From NCBI RefSeq assembly GCF_002921145.1, contig NZ_PQVI01000126.1, forward strand, positions 1 through 32,686: 32,686 nucleotides of DNA, in the 5' to 3' direction. Position numbers and translations under genes: made by a program. Each line of letters begins with the position of its first letter. Position 1 is the first letter of the stretch. Origin of the DNA: Avibacterium endocarditidis (lineage in GTDB: Bacteria > Pseudomonadota > Gammaproteobacteria > Enterobacterales > Pasteurellaceae). Positions 1 to 9,974 of the stretch are shown one piece after another. The notes beneath the pieces were generated by a model. It was not told the origin of the DNA. It saw nothing but the letters and a program-made list of their open reading frames with translations, and did no database searches.

Positions 1-425
1 AACGCTTTGATTTGATCGTTCGCATCACGGCGCACATTACGCACTGCCACTTTGCCTTGCTCGGCTTCGCCTTTCACGATCTTGATAAGATCACGACGAC
101 GCTCTTCTGTTAATGGTGGAAGTGGTACACGAATGGTTGTGCCAGCTGATGATGGGTTTAAGCCTAAATCAGAGGTTAAAATGGCTTTTTCCACCGCACC
201 GATTAAGCTACGATCAAACACGGTTACTGCCAAAGTACGCGCATCTTCAGCCACTACGTTGGCTAATTGGCGCAATGGGGTTAATGCGCCATAGTATTCC
301 ACTTGAATACCGTCCAGTAAGCTTGGCTGCGCGCGCCCTGTTCTTACTTTGGCAATATGATGCTTGAATGTTTCAAGGCTTTTTTCCATACGCAACTGCG
401 CATCTTGTTTAATTTCGTTAATCAC
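1..425 (-). CDS. frr: Ribosome recycling factor (N-terminal 141 residues; cut by window edge)
   Basis: Releases 70S ribosomes from mRNA after termination, together with EF-G, in the cytoplasm. Translating the minus strand from a GTG at 423-425 gives an uninterrupted frame to the window edge that opens with [19 protein letters not shown] and contains [38 protein letters not shown] and [15 protein letters not shown], all hallmark RRF segments. The family is about 185 residues, so roughly 44 C-terminal residues lie outside. The GTG start is chosen because AAGGAA sits at normal spacing upstream and the protein begins where the family does. It lies 29 bp downstream of pyrH on the same strand, so the two are probably cotranscribed, as pyrH-frr often are. 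Confidence 0.96.
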   Translation of the reverse strand, partial: MINEIKQDAQLRMEKSLETFKHHIAKVRTGRAQPSLLDGIQVEYYGALTPLRQLANVVAEDARTLAVTVFDRSLIGAVEKAILTSDLGLNPSSAGTTIRVPLPPLTEERRRDLIKIVKGEAEQGKVAVRNVRRDANDQIKA

Positions 426-454
426 AAATATTCCTTTTATTTAAGTTTAATCAA

Positions 455-1171
455 TTAGTTACAAATTAGCGTGCCTTCACGCTCACCTAAAACCACTTTG
501 CGTAATGCACCAGGTTTGCTCATATTGAACACACGAATTGGCATTCCGTGATCGCGTGCTAAAGTAAAGGCGGCTAAGTCCATTACTTGCAATTCTTTGT
601 CAATCACATCGGCATAAGTGAGTTTTTCATACAATACTGCATCTGGATTTTTAGCAGGATCGCAATCATACACACCGTCCACTTTTGTGGCTTTAAGCAC
701 AACATCAGCTTCAATTTCAATCCCACGCAAGCACGCTGCTGAATCGGTGGTAAAGAATGGGCTACCTGTTCCCGCAGAGAAAATCACCACGCGCCCTTCA
801 CGCAACATTTTGATTGCTTCAGACCAGTTATAGGTATCGCAAATACCGTTTAACTGGAAAGCGGACATTAATTTTGCATTTACATCTGCGCGGTGTAAGG
901 CATCACGCATTGCCAAACCGTTCATTACGGTGGCAAGCATACCCATATGATCGCCTACCACGCGGTTCATTCCCGCCTTAGCCAGTTTTGCGCCACGGAA
1001 TAAATTTCCGCCACCTAACACAACCCCGACTTCTACGCCCATTTCTAGTAATTCTTTAATTTCGAGCGCCATTCTGTCTAAAATTGAAGGATCAATTCCA
1101 AAACCTTCATCACCTTGTAAAGCTTCACCGCTTAATTTAAGCAGGATTCTTTTATATACGGGTTTGCTCAT
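455..1171 (-). CDS. pyrH: Uridylate kinase (UMP kinase)
   Basis: Phosphorylates UMP to UDP in pyrimidine nucleotide synthesis; bacterial PyrH is a GTP-activated, UTP-inhibited hexamer of the amino-acid-kinase fold. The 238-residue product starts [20 protein letters not shown] and carries GGGNLFRG (about residues 55-62), [18 protein letters not shown] and the [13 protein letters not shown] nucleotide-binding segment. Length matches the family. The frame stays open upstream to 1222, but that extension is rejected: GAGGAA precedes the ATG at 1171, and a good sigma70 promoter lies inside the extension. Divergent from the phosphoethanolamine transferase gene and followed by frr. Confidence 0.97.
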   Translation of the reverse strand: MSKPVYKRILLKLSGEALQGDEGFGIDPSILDRMALEIKELLEMGVEVGVVLGGGNLFRGAKLAKAGMNRVVGDHMGMLATVMNGLAMRDALHRADVNAKLMSAFQLNGICDTYNWSEAIKMLREGRVVIFSAGTGSPFFTTDSAACLRGIEIEADVVLKATKVDGVYDCDPAKNPDAVLYEKLTYADVIDKELQVMDLAAFTLARDHGMPIRVFNMSKPGALRKVVLGEREGTLICN

Positions 1172-1207
1172 TTTTTCCTCACAAAAGTTGGGTACAAAAT
1201 TCTGCAT

Positions 1208-1236
1208 ATTATAGAGCAACATCTTTGCAGTGAAAA
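1208..1236 (-). promoter_or_regulatory. Sigma70-type promoter of pyrH-frr
   Basis: On the minus strand TTTTCA (1236-1231) is followed after exactly 17 bp by a perfect TATAAT (1213-1208). The predicted transcript would start near 1200 and leave a leader of about 30 nt with GAGGAA before the pyrH ATG at 1171. The promoter position argues against the longer in-frame pyrH start. Inferred from sequence only. Confidence 0.7.
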
Positions 1237-1316
1237 TAGTTCAAAGCAAAAATCGCATAGAACCAATGAAAAAAATTCAGTAAAATGAAGCGAACTAAAA
1301 AATAAGGAACAATGTT

Positions 1317-2863
1317 GTGGCAGAAAAGAACAAAAAAGGAACATTTCATCTTTCATCATTGCTAGTAAGTGCGGTGTGTTTTGCGCTACTTTATATTATC
1401 AGCCTGTTGGCACTACAGGGTTCGGGCTATTTTGCGCAACCTAGTTGGCAGCAGATCAGCCTTTTTATGTCTTTCATTATTATTTTTTCTAGCTCGAAAA
1501 AACTCTTTTATTTCATTGCATTACCTATTTTATTTATCTATGCGTGTTATGCGCCCATTGGGGTAAATTTTGGCGCGCCGTCTTATCAATATATCGCCTC
1601 TGTTTTCGCCACAGATTTACAAGAAGGCAAAGAATTTTTCGCTCAAATCCCCCTGCTTGATTATGGTTATCCCCCTGTAATTCTTGGCGGTGCGCTGCTT
1701 TATCGCAGGTTAAGTCAAAAATTCCACTTGGCTTTTTATAAAAATAAGGGGCTATTGGCGCTCATTTTTGTTAATGCACTTTGGGGCAATATTCCCTTTC
1801 AACCGCTGCAAGAAAGCTATTTAGCAGGGGAAAAAGTGATCGAAGAATTACGCTTACTCAACCGCTTTGATGTGCCGAGTGAATGGGGCGAAAGCCAACT
1901 GGATAGCCGTTCCCATTATGATGATTACATTTTAGTTATCGGCGAAAGCGCGAGAAAAGATTATCACCACGCTTACGGCTACCCTGTTGCCAACACGCCT
2001 TTTCTTTCCACGGCTAAAGGCACGTTAATTGACGGCCTAACCGCAGGCGGCACAAACACCATCGCTTCGCTTAAATTAATGCTTACCAAGCCTAACAAGC
2101 AAACTTGGGAAGGGAATTATCGCTTAAATTTCATTGACTTAATTAAATCCGCAGGAATCAAAACCTATTGGCTTTCCAATCAGGGTTATTTAGGGCAATA
2201 CGACACGCCAATTTCTGCCATTGCCAATAAAAGCGATGAAAAAATCTTTTTACGCGCGGGCGATTCCATTAGTAATGATGTGAGCGATTTCAACTTATTA
2301 AACCGATTTGATCAACTGATTCAAGCCCCAGCCACAGGCAAGCGTTTTATTGTGGTGCATTTATATGGCTCGCACCCGTTGGTTTGCGAACGCGTTACCG
2401 ATTACAAGAAAATTTTCGATGAAAATCAAATTGCTAAAAAATATCAGGACGTGAATTGCTACATCAGTTCGATCAAAAAAACCGATGAAGTGCTGAGTAA
2501 AATTTATCAGGCTCTGGTCAAAAATCAGAAAACCACCGCACTTTTTCGATGATTTATTTTTCTGATCACGGCTTAGCTCATCAAATTAGCGATAACTATA
2601 TCGCTATTCACAATAGCAGCGGAAAAAGTAAACGCCATTACGATATTCCGTTGTTTAAAATTTCCAGTGATGATCAGCAGCGTCACGAGAAAAAGGTATC
2701 AAAATCAGGCTTGAATTTCACAGAAGGCTTGGCGAATTGGATTGGCATTCGTAACGCTAACATTGACCCCAATGCGGATCTTTTCGATGATACGCCACAG
2801 CCAGATTACGATTTGCAAGAAAAAATGAAAAAATCACCGCACCTGATGATCCAGCGGTGGTGA
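1317..2863 (+). CDS. Phosphoethanolamine transferase for lipooligosaccharide (Lpt6/EptA family), frameshifted
   Basis: Inner-membrane enzyme with a periplasmic alkaline-phosphatase-fold domain that moves phosphoethanolamine from phosphatidylethanolamine onto LPS. Hydrophobic segments lie at about residues 11-35, 47-83 and 144-160. The catalytic domain shows VIGESARKDYHHAYGY (metal-binding Glu about 210), AGGTNTIASLK (nucleophile Thr about 246), YGSHPLVCER and, after the break, YFSDHGLAH (metal-binding Asp-His). The start is a GTG with AAGGA 8 nt upstream. The frame is lost at the T-run of 2542-2546, directly after an uptake sequence; one lost base joins the halves into about 515 residues, normal for the family. 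A second slip near 2826-2832 would give a different C-terminus ending at 2904. The closest relative from memory is H. influenzae HI0275 (Lpt6); lipid A versus core specificity cannot be told here. Confidence 0.85.
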
Positions 2864-3602
2864 TTCCAAATCATCACTCACTGATTTCTGTAACGAGTGA
2901 TTAATAAATCGCATTCCCTGCGGCGAGACTTCTAGCACAGAAGAGGTTTCGCCCCAATCGCCCAATACAATTCGTTAAGTGCGGTGGGATTTTATGCAAG
3001 TTTTGCCGATGCGTATGTCCGTGGATCAGCTGTGGTACGTTAAATTTTTGCATTATTTGCCGCACGAAATCCGCATTCACGTCCATAATTTGATTGGATT
3101 TATATTGCTTATCCTGTTTGCTTTTAGCGCGAATTTTTTCGGCAATTTTTAACCGCACTTTTAAAGGCAAATGTAAAAAAAGCCATTGGCGCCATTTTTG
3201 ATGCACTTTTTTACGATAACGTTGATAAGCCACATCATCAATGCAAAGGGTGTCGCCGTGGCAAAGCAAGGTAGGCGTGCCGTATAAATCAATCACTTGA
3301 TAAGTTGGCAGCAGCGTTAAACCGCAAGATTGGGCAAATTTTTTGCCGATAAGAAAATCGCGATTGCCGTGCATAAAATAGCATTTCACGCCTTTTTCCG
3401 TTAAGTGGCGAATTTGCTGTTTCACCAAATCGATCAAAGGGGAATGCTCATCATCACCAATCCAAAAATCAAAAAGATCGCCTAAAATATACAAACTTTC
3501 CGCATCTTTGGCTTGATTTTGCATAAAATCCACAAAAAGTGCGGTTAAATCTGGGCGATTTTCGCTTAAATGTAAATCTGCAATAAAATAGGTCTTTGCC
3601 AT
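2834..3602 (-). CDS. lpxH: UDP-2,3-diacylglucosamine diphosphatase (lipid A synthesis), frameshifted near the C-terminus
   Basis: Hydrolyses UDP-2,3-diacylglucosamine to lipid X and UMP at the inner face of the inner membrane. Calcineurin-like metal motifs are visible: IADLHL (residues 7-12), [12 protein letters not shown] (41-52), MHGNRDF (79-85), LLCHGDTLC and LIHGHTHR. In the uninterrupted frame the product ends in an unrelated tail at 2901. Shifting one base at 2975-2976, beside the uptake sequence 2977-2985, restores [16 protein letters not shown], the conserved LpxH C-terminus, and the frame then runs to a TGA at 2834, giving about 255 residues (family about 240). The gene is normally essential in Gram-negative bacteria, so the break is probably a sequence error. 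Convergent with, and overlapping, the transferase gene. Confidence 0.93.
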
Positions 3603-3722
3603 TGTTGAATATCTTTGAGAAGAAGGAAATTGCTTGATAGCCTAGCATTTTTTTAGCGGATTGATACAAATATTTGCGGATTTTCGCTATACTTGTGCAA
3701 ATTTTTTTCAGGGTATGTGTTT

Positions 3723-4466
3723 ATGCTAAAACTTCTTCGCATTATTGTGGTTATGCTGTGCTGTATTTTAATTTGTTTACTCGGCACGATTTATTCTCTC
3801 ATTCGTTTCAGAAATCCAAGTAACGTGGGCGATGTGGCACGTTGGTTCGGGCGTTTGTATCCCCTTTTCGGTTTGCAAGTGGAACATCGTTTCCCCGCCA
3901 ATGCGGAAAATATCGGGCCGTGCATTTACATTGGTAATCACCAAAATAACTACGATATGGTTACCATTTCTTATATGGTGATGCCGCGCACCGTGAGTGT
4001 CGGGAAAAAAAGCCTGATTTGGATCCCGTTCTTTGGCATTTTATATTGGGCATCGGGTAACATTTTTTTAGATCGTGATAACCGTTCCAAAGCACATAGC
4101 ACAATGACTCAACTGGCTGAACGCATTAACCGTGATAAGCTTTCTATTTGGATGTTCCCTGAAGGCACGCGTAGCCGTGGACGTGGTTTGTTGCCATTTA
4201 AAACCGGTGCGTTTCACGCCGCTATTGCCGCTGGTGTGCCGATTGTACCTGTGGTTTGTTCCACCACGCAAAATAAAATCGATCTTAACCGTTGGGATAA
4301 TGGCAAGGTGATCTGTGAAATGCTGCCACCTGTGGATACTTCGGCTTACACCAAAGACAATGTGCGTGAATTGGCGAGCTATTGCCATTCTTTAATGCAA
4401 CAACGAATCAACGAACTTGATGCGGAAATTGCCGCCAGCCAAGCTCAACAAGACGCAACAAAATAA
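3723..4466 (+). CDS. plsC: 1-acyl-sn-glycerol-3-phosphate acyltransferase
   Basis: Adds the second acyl chain to lysophosphatidic acid to form phosphatidic acid, a membrane-associated step of phospholipid synthesis. The 247-residue product begins [14 protein letters not shown] with an N-terminal membrane helix (about residues 4-26). It carries the HX4D acyltransferase motif as NHQNNYD and the substrate-binding FPEGTRSRG, followed by [10 protein letters not shown] and VPIVPV. The ATG at 3723 is preferred over an in-frame ATG 30 nt upstream because the family starts just before the first helix. One base separates its stop from the start of ftsP, so the two are probably translationally coupled. 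Confidence 0.95.
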   Translation: MLKLLRIIVVMLCCILICLLGTIYSLIRFRNPSNVGDVARWFGRLYPLFGLQVEHRFPANAENIGPCIYIGNHQNNYDMVTISYMVMPRTVSVGKKSLIWIPFFGILYWASGNIFLDRDNRSKAHSTMTQLAERINRDKLSIWMFPEGTRSRGRGLLPFKTGAFHAAIAAGVPIVPVVCSTTQNKIDLNRWDNGKVICEMLPPVDTSAYTKDNVRELASYCHSLMQQRINELDAEIAASQAQQDATK

Positions 4467-4467
4467 A

Positions 4468-5877
4468 ATGAATCATTTTTCTCGCCGTCAATTTTTTAAA
4501 ACTGCCCTCACTGCAGGGGCTTTTTCAGCCATTCCTGCGCCATTATGGGCGGCTGATCGCCAGCCTTTACGCGTTCCCCCACTTATGGAAACTCGCCGTG
4601 GTAAGCCTGTTTTTTTAGAAATGAACAGCGCGCAAACTCAATTAGAGCGGGGAAAATCCAGCGAAGTGTGGGGATTTAATGGTAATTATTTAGGCCCAAC
4701 ATTAAAAATGCGCCAAGGGGATTTTGCCAAGCTGAACTATCGCAATAGCTTGTCGCAAATGGTGGCGCTAGCCATTCAAGGACTGCAAGTGAGCGCTGAA
4801 TCACTGGGTGGCGTATCTCACCCTTTCAAACAAGGACAAGGCTGGTCGCCTATTCTGCCGATCACTCAGCCTGCTTGCACTTGCTGGTATTCCGCTTGCA
4901 CCTTAGGGCATTCTGCTTATCAAACCTACCGCGGCTTGCTCGGGCTGTGCATTATTGAAGATAACGAAAGCCGTAAATCAAGCTTGCCACAAAAATATGG
5001 CGTAAACGATATTCCTTTGATTTTGCAAGATATGCAATTAAATGATGAAGGGGTGCAATTATTCCAACAAAATCGACCGCACTTTTTTGGCAATCGTTTA
5101 TTTGTCAATGGGCAAGAAGCGCCTTATTTAGAGGTGCCGCGCGGCGTTGTGCGTTTACGTTTGCTGAACGCTTCCCTTTCGCGCCGCTATGAATTACGCT
5201 TTGATGACGAGCGCGATTTCCAACTCATCGCGCTTGATCAAGGCTTTTTACCGCAAGCGAAAACCACAAAGGTGCTTTTTCTTGCACCGAGCGAACGCGC
5301 TGAAATTCTTGTTAATCTCAATGAGGGGGAAAACGCCACCTTAATTGTGGGGAAAAAACGAAATTTCTTCAGTAAACTCACGGGCTTTTTCGCCAGCGAT
5401 GAAGAGCTGCTCGACAACACAGTGCTTGAGCTACGCCTACAAGGCTTAAGCAGTGCCTTTGCGCAAAACAACACAATGCAATTTAACACCGATGCACCGC
5501 AAGCATTAAAGGCGGAAATTCGCCGTGAGCGTCAATTCCAACTAGATGCGAATAATGGAATGCTCAATCAACAACGTTTCGATCCTAGACGCATTGATGT
5601 AAATGCCGAATTAAACAGCACGGAACGCTGGACAATCACGAGCAACGAGCCTGCAGGATTTAAAATTCAGGGGGCAAAATTTATCATTGAAAGCATTAAT
5701 GATAAACCTGTGGCAGAAAGCGATCTTGCGTGGAAAGACAGCCTCTGGATTGAGGGCAAAGTGCAGATTTTAATTCGCTTTCAACAGCCGTCTTCTAACG
5801 GCCACCCTTTCACCTTTGGCGCGGCAGATCTGATGGCAGCAGACAAAGGTTGCTTAGGCTTAATGGTGGTGCAATAA
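4468..5877 (+). CDS. ftsP: Cell division protein FtsP (SufI), Tat-exported multicopper-oxidase-like
   Basis: Periplasmic divisome-stabilising protein exported folded by the Tat system. The 469-residue product starts [19 protein letters not shown], a twin-arginine signal with SRRQFFK, cleaved near PLWA-AD. The cupredoxin-like body aligns by eye with E. coli Suf[56 protein letters not shown] and a C-terminal [16 protein letters not shown]. The His-rich copper-ligand motifs of true oxidases are absent, as in SufI. The start is set by the signal peptide and by coupling to plsC. An uptake sequence lies inside the gene at 5076-5084. Confidence 0.93.
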   Translation: MNHFSRRQFFKTALTAGAFSAIPAPLWAADRQPLRVPPLMETRRGKPVFLEMNSAQTQLERGKSSEVWGFNGNYLGPTLKMRQGDFAKLNYRNSLSQMVALAIQGLQVSAESLGGVSHPFKQGQGWSPILPITQPACTCWYSACTLGHSAYQTYRGLLGLCIIEDNESRKSSLPQKYGVNDIPLILQDMQLNDEGVQLFQQNRPHFFGNRLFVNGQEAPYLEVPRGVVRLRLLNASLSRRYELRFDDERDFQLIALDQGFLPQAKTTKVLFLAPSERAEILVNLNEGENATLIVGKKRNFFSKLTGFFASDEELLDNTVLELRLQGLSSAFAQNNTMQFNTDAPQALKAEIRRERQFQLDANNGMLNQQRFDPRRIDVNAELNSTERWTITSNEPAGFKIQGAKFIIESINDKPVAESDLAWKDSLWIEGKVQILIRFQQPSSNGHPFTFGAADLMAADKGCLGLMVVQ

Positions 5878-5997
5878 AGGAAATAACGCCAAGTTATGTG
5901 ATATGCGCCTTTAATCTAAAAGTGCGGTTGAATTTTTGTGAATTTTTTTGTTAAATCAAACAAGATTTAGGAAGTTAAAATCAGTTAAGGTTTCGTT

Positions 5998-6824
5998 ATG
6001 TGTCAGCTATTAGGAATGAATTGCAATACGCCCACCGATATTGTGTTCTCTTTTGAAGGATTTCGCCGCCGCGCGGGGCTTACCGATAGCCATTCTGACG
6101 GTTTCGGCATTGCCTTTTTTGAGGGTAAAGGCGTGCGTATTTTTCGCGATAACCAAGCCGGGCATAGTTCCCCCATTGCAGATTGTGTCAAACAATATCA
6201 CATTAAATCTTTCAACGTGATTGCTCACATTCGCAAAGCCACACAAGGCGAGGTAACCATTGAAAACACACACCCATTTATTCGTGAAATTTGGGGCGAA
6301 AACTGGGTATTTGCGCACAACGGCAATCTGACGAGCTTCCCTGATATGTCGGAAAGTTTCTGCCAACCCATTGGCTCCACCGACTCAGAAGCCGCTTTTT
6401 GCTATATGGCTGAACAGTTAAAAAATCGCTTTCGTAAAAAGCCCACAGAAGAACAAATTTTCCAAGTCATTCAAGAAATTACTAAAGAATTAGCACAAGG
6501 CGGCACGTTTAATTTTATTCTCTCTAACGGGGAATGGATGATCGCTCACTGCTCCACCAATTTGCATTACATCACGCGCAAAGCCCCTTTTGGTACAGCG
6601 CAACGCATTGATGATGACGGCGTGATCGACTTCCGCCAACATACCACAGAAAAAGATAAAGTAACCATTATTACCACCTTTCCACTCACTAAAGATGAAA
6701 TCTGGACAAAAATGGAATACGGCGGTTTTGATTTTTCAAAGATGGCGATAAAGTTTACGAAGTACTTGGCACGCCGAAAGAAGCTATTGATGATGGCACA
6801 TTAGGTAATGCGAAAGCCGCTTAA
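5998..6824 (+). CDS. Class II glutamine amidotransferase, YafJ type (C-terminus frameshifted)
   Basis: N-terminal-nucleophile amidotransferase-like domain. Cys2 follows the initiator Met (MCQLLGMNC), the expected nucleophile after Met removal. Other family segments are SDGFGIAFFEG, AHIRKATQGEV, NTHPFIRE, FAHNGNL and GSTDSEAAFCYM. The physiological substrate of YafJ-type proteins is not established. The frame breaks at the T5 run 6732-6736: the raw frame ends at 6804 in a basic tail, while adding one base gives FKDGDKVYEVLGTPKEAIDDG and a stop at 6822-6824, about 275 residues, normal length. A strong terminator follows. An uptake sequence lies in the 120-bp upstream gap (5920-5928). Confidence 0.9.
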
Positions 6825-6839
6825 TTATTCTCTCGTTGT

Positions 6840-6871
6840 AAGCACTTTTATTGCCATTAAAAGTGCTTTTT
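6840..6871 (+). terminator. Rho-independent terminator after the yafJ-type gene
   Basis: An 11-bp perfect stem, AAGCACTTTTA (6840-6850) pairing with TAAAAGTGCTT (6858-6868), with a 7-nt loop TTGCCAT, runs into a short T-tract. It starts 15 bp after the corrected stop at 6824, which also supports that stop. Confidence 0.85.
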
Positions 6872-7207
6872 ATCCAATTATTAACAATCTTGCGCTGCCC
6901 TCACTCAGATCATTCAATAAAACGAAACATTTACAATTTTTGATAACCCATTCTTAATAAAGAAAAAAGACTCAACTTTGTTGCTTGTCGAAGCAAAATA
7001 TCGCGAAATCGAAAGTCTAAAAAAGCAAAATGTTAAAAATAAGTAAACACTTCGCTATTTTATAGTCAATTACTCCAACAAAAGTCGATCATTCTCACAA
7101 ATTCCATATTTTGTCCTGTTTCGTATTCGCAACCGCTATATCATCTGCGGCGGTAAGATTAGAGTATTCGCATACACTAATCCAAGTTTATATTACGGAG
7201 TTAAACA
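6872..7207 (+). promoter_or_regulatory. sdaC upstream region with two hairpins and a CRP-like site
   Basis: No gene is called in these 336 bp. TTGCTT-GTCG-AAGCAA forms a small hairpin at 6981-6996. GATTAG-a-GTAT-tcgc-ATAC-a-CTAATC forms a 10-bp stem with one mismatch at 7157-7182, only 25 nt before the sdaC ATG, so it may sit in the mRNA leader. GTATTCGCA occurs twice (7123 and 7164). The stretch 7081-7102 resembles a CRP site (half-sites AAAGTCGA and TCACAAAT, 6-bp spacer), a weak match. A 41-codon open stub without ATG runs 6921-7046. Regulatory function is inferred. Confidence 0.4.
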
Positions 7208-8461
7208 ATGTTTAAAACAACAATAACAAACAAATTCGATTTACTTTGGACGTTAAATTTATTCGGTACTGCGGTGGGAGCTGGCGTGCTGTTTTTGCCC
7301 ATAAATGCTGGAATGGGCGGATTTTGGCCGTTAATCGCCATTATGCTGTTGGTTGGGCCGATGACTTATTTCTCACACCGTGCATTATCTCGCTTTGTGC
7401 TGTCATCTTCCAAACCCGGCAGCGATATTACAGAAGTAGTGGAAGAACATTTTGGGCAAGGCGCAGGGAAAATTATCACGCTGCTCTACTTTTTTGCGAT
7501 TTTTCCTATTTTGTTAATTTATGGTAATGGCATCACCAATACGGTGGAATCCTTTATTATCAATCAGTTAGGGCTAGGCGCACCGAACCGCATTTTGCTT
7601 TCTTTCATTTTGATTGCAAGCCTGATTTCGGTGATGCTGATGAGCGAAAAAATAATGCTCAAAATGACTGAGTTTTTGGTCTATCCCCTTGTTTTTATTT
7701 TATTTTCTCTTTCCATTTATTTAATTCCACAATGGAACACCGCAATGCTTCACCAAATGCCTGATGCCACCAGTTTTATTAGCACGCTGTGGATCACCAT
7801 TCCGGTGTTAGTGTTTTCTTTTAATCATTCCCCTGCGATTTCTTGCTTTTCGCAATCACAACAACGGGAATATAAATTGCCAGAGCTGACCGAATGCCAC
7901 GCAAGCCAAGCATTGAAAAACACCTCAACCTTACTGTTATTTTTCGTGATGTTTTTCGTATTTAGCTGCGTGCTAACCCTTACCCCAGAAGATTTAGTGC
8001 AAGCCAAAACGCAAAATATCAGTATCCTTTCCTTTTTAGCCAATAAATTTGATAACCCTTATATTTCCTACTTTGGGCCTTTAGTGGCGTTTCTTGCTAT
8101 TACCAGCTCTTTCTTTGGCCATTATTTAGGCGCACGAGAAGGCATTCAGGGGCTGTATTTAAAATTTTCGGGCAAACAAGACATTACGAATCGAAAAAAA
8201 TTGAATTTTTTCACCGCACTTTTCTTTTTATTGACCTTTTTATTGACCTTATGGGCGGTGGCAATTATCAATCCAAGTATTCTTGGTTTAATTGAATCCA
8301 TTGGCGGGCCAATTATCGCCGCAATTCTGTTTTTAATGCCAATGTATGCCATTCGTAAAGTGCCTGCGATGGCGCGTTATCAAGGCTATGCTAGCAATGT
8401 TTTCGTTACCGTTATGGGAATGATTGCAATCTCAGCAGTGGTGTATGGATTATTTTATTAA
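7208..8461 (+). CDS. sdaC: Serine transporter (HAAAP family)
   Basis: Inner-membrane proton-serine symporter of the hydroxy/aromatic amino acid permease family, bringing L-serine in for deamination. The 417-residue product has about 11 hydrophobic segments. It begins with [22 protein letters not shown], the first helix with the family GTAVGAG signature. Later segments include [18 protein letters not shown] and [10 protein letters not shown]. Length is typical. GGAG lies 8 nt before the ATG. Its partner sdaA follows 78 bp downstream on the same strand, so uptake and breakdown of serine are probably one operon. An uptake sequence lies inside at 8213-8221. The upstream region is described separately. 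Confidence 0.93.
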   Translation: MFKTTITNKFDLLWTLNLFGTAVGAGVLFLPINAGMGGFWPLIAIMLLVGPMTYFSHRALSRFVLSSSKPGSDITEVVEEHFGQGAGKIITLLYFFAIFPILLIYGNGITNTVESFIINQLGLGAPNRILLSFILIASLISVMLMSEKIMLKMTEFLVYPLVFILFSLSIYLIPQWNTAMLHQMPDATSFISTLWITIPVLVFSFNHSPAISCFSQSQQREYKLPELTECHASQALKNTSTLLLFFVMFFVFSCVLTLTPEDLVQAKTQNISILSFLANKFDNPYISYFGPLVAFLAITSSFFGHYLGAREGIQGLYLKFSGKQDITNRKKLNFFTALFFLLTFLLTLWAVAIINPSILGLIESIGGPIIAAILFLMPMYAIRKVPAMARYQGYASNVFVTVMGMIAISAVVYGLFY

Positions 8462-8500
8462 TTAAGATAGAATACGCACCTTTTATAATAATCACCTTAA

Positions 8501-8519
8501 GCAGGGCGAAATGCCCTGC
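8501..8519 (+). other. Intergenic hairpin between sdaC and sdaA
   Basis: GCAGGGC (8501-8507), GAAAT loop, GCCCTGC (8513-8519): a perfect 7-bp GC-rich stem. It lacks a T-tract, so it is more likely an mRNA-stability or partial-attenuation element than a full terminator. Confidence 0.5.
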
Positions 8520-8539
8520 CAGAAAACTTCGAGAAAACG

Positions 8540-9904
8540 ATGATTAGTGTTTTTGATATGTTTAAAATCGGCATTGGGCCTTCTAGCTCTCATACCGTTG
8601 GGCCAATGAAAGCGGGTAAGCAATTTGTCGATGATTTAGTGGCGAAAAATTTACTCGCCAAAGTAACCCAAGTTAAGGTCGATGTTTATGGCTCACTTTC
8701 AATGACAGGGCGTGGGCATAATACCGATATTGCCATTATTATGGGCTTAGCGGGCTATTTACCGCACGATGTGGATATTGATTTAATCCCTAAATTTATT
8801 TCTGATGTAAAAAGCACCGCACTTTTGCCATTAGCGCAAGGGCAGCGAGTGGCGAAATTTGATTATGAAAGCGATATGATCTTTCATCAAACCTTTCTGT
8901 CTTTACACGAAAACGGAATGACACTGTCCGCCTATGAAAATGACAACTTGCTTTATCAGCAAACCTATTATTCTATCGGCGGTGGATTTATTGTTGATGA
9001 AGCCCATTTCAATCAGCAGGAAGAATCCGACATCAACGTGCCTTTCCCTTATCAAAGTGCGGCAGATATTTTGCATCATTGCAAAGAAAATGGCTTAGCC
9101 TTATCGAGCGTGATGCTACAAAATGAAATTGCCTTACACGGAAAAGAAGCCACGCAAACGCACCTAAAACGCATTTGGCAAACGATGAAAGAATGTATCG
9201 AACACGGCTTGGCTACGGAAGGGTTACTACCCGGCCCACTCAAAGTGGTTCGCCGTGCGGCGACTTTACATCGTTTACTACAAGCCAACAATGGGCTTTC
9301 CAACGATCCAATGAAAGTGATCGATTGGGTCAATATGTATGCGCTTGCGGTCAATGAAGAAAATGCAGCAGGCGGGCGTGTGGTTACCGCGCCAACCAAC
9401 GGTGCTTGTGGTATTGTGCCTGCGGTGCTGTCTTATTATGAAAAATTCATTTCGCCAATTACCGATGAAATTGTAGAACGCTATTTGCTTGCTTGCGGAA
9501 TGATCGGCTCACTTTACAAAATGAATGCGTCCATTTCTGGGGCAGAAGTAGGCTGTCAAGGCGAAGTGGGAGTGGCTTGCTCAATGGCAGCTGCTGGCTT
9601 AACAGAAATTTTGGGCGGTAGCCCTGAGCAAGTTTGTATGGCCGCTGAAATTGCGATGGAACATAATCTGGGGCTGACTTGCGATCCTGTGGGCGGCCAA
9701 GTACAAGTGCCTTGCATTGAACGCAACGCCATTGCTTCCGTCAAAGCGATTAACGCTAGCCGAATGGCATTGCAACGCACCTCTAACCCACGCGTGAGCT
9801 TAGATAAAGTTATCGAAACAATGTACGAAACGGGCAAAGATATGAATGCCAAATACCGCGAAACCTCGCAAGGCGGTTTGGCGATTAAAATTGTTTGTAC
9901 TTAA
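8540..9904 (+). CDS. sdaA: L-serine ammonia-lyase (iron-sulfur, single chain)
   Basis: Converts L-serine to pyruvate and ammonia using an oxygen-labile [4Fe-4S] cluster, not PLP. The 454-residue product opens MISVFDMFKIGIGPSSSHTVGP, the family signature of the N-terminal beta domain. The alpha domain shows NGACGIVPAVL, SGAEVGCQGEVGVACSMAAA (Cys ligands) and DPVGGQVQVPCIERNA (Cys ligand). It ends in a terminal CT like other SdaA/SdaB proteins, whose C-terminal Cys can occupy the cluster. Length is standard. Partner of sdaC immediately upstream. It contains an uptake sequence at 8816-8824. Confidence 0.96.
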   Translation: MISVFDMFKIGIGPSSSHTVGPMKAGKQFVDDLVAKNLLAKVTQVKVDVYGSLSMTGRGHNTDIAIIMGLAGYLPHDVDIDLIPKFISDVKSTALLPLAQGQRVAKFDYESDMIFHQTFLSLHENGMTLSAYENDNLLYQQTYYSIGGGFIVDEAHFNQQEESDINVPFPYQSAADILHHCKENGLALSSVMLQNEIALHGKEATQTHLKRIWQTMKECIEHGLATEGLLPGPLKVVRRAATLHRLLQANNGLSNDPMKVIDWVNMYALAVNEENAAGGRVVTAPTNGACGIVPAVLSYYEKFISPITDEIVERYLLACGMIGSLYKMNASISGAEVGCQGEVGVACSMAAAGLTEILGGSPEQVCMAAEIAMEHNLGLTCDPVGGQVQVPCIERNAIASVKAINASRMALQRTSNPRVSLDKVIETMYETGKDMNAKYRETSQGGLAIKIVCT

Positions 9905-9921
9905 TTACTTTCTGGCTTTCA

Positions 9922-9950
9922 CATAATACGGCGTTATGCGCCGTATTATG
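9922..9950. other. Strong inverted repeat between convergent sdaA and dnaE
   Basis: A perfect 12-bp stem, CATAATACGGCG (9922-9933) with CGCCGTATTATG (9939-9950), and a 5-nt loop TTATG. It lies 17 bp after the sdaA stop and 24 bp beyond the dnaE stop at 9975. No T-run follows on either strand, so it is not a canonical terminator, though its position suggests a bidirectional 3' end. Confidence 0.6.
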
Positions 9951-9974
9951 TCTGTCCTGAGCAAAAAAGAGTAC

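Noticed and set aside
455-1222. Longer pyrH start at 1222
   Set aside because: The extra 17 residues are unlike the family, a TATAAT promoter lies inside them, and the ATG at 1171 has a good ribosome-binding site.
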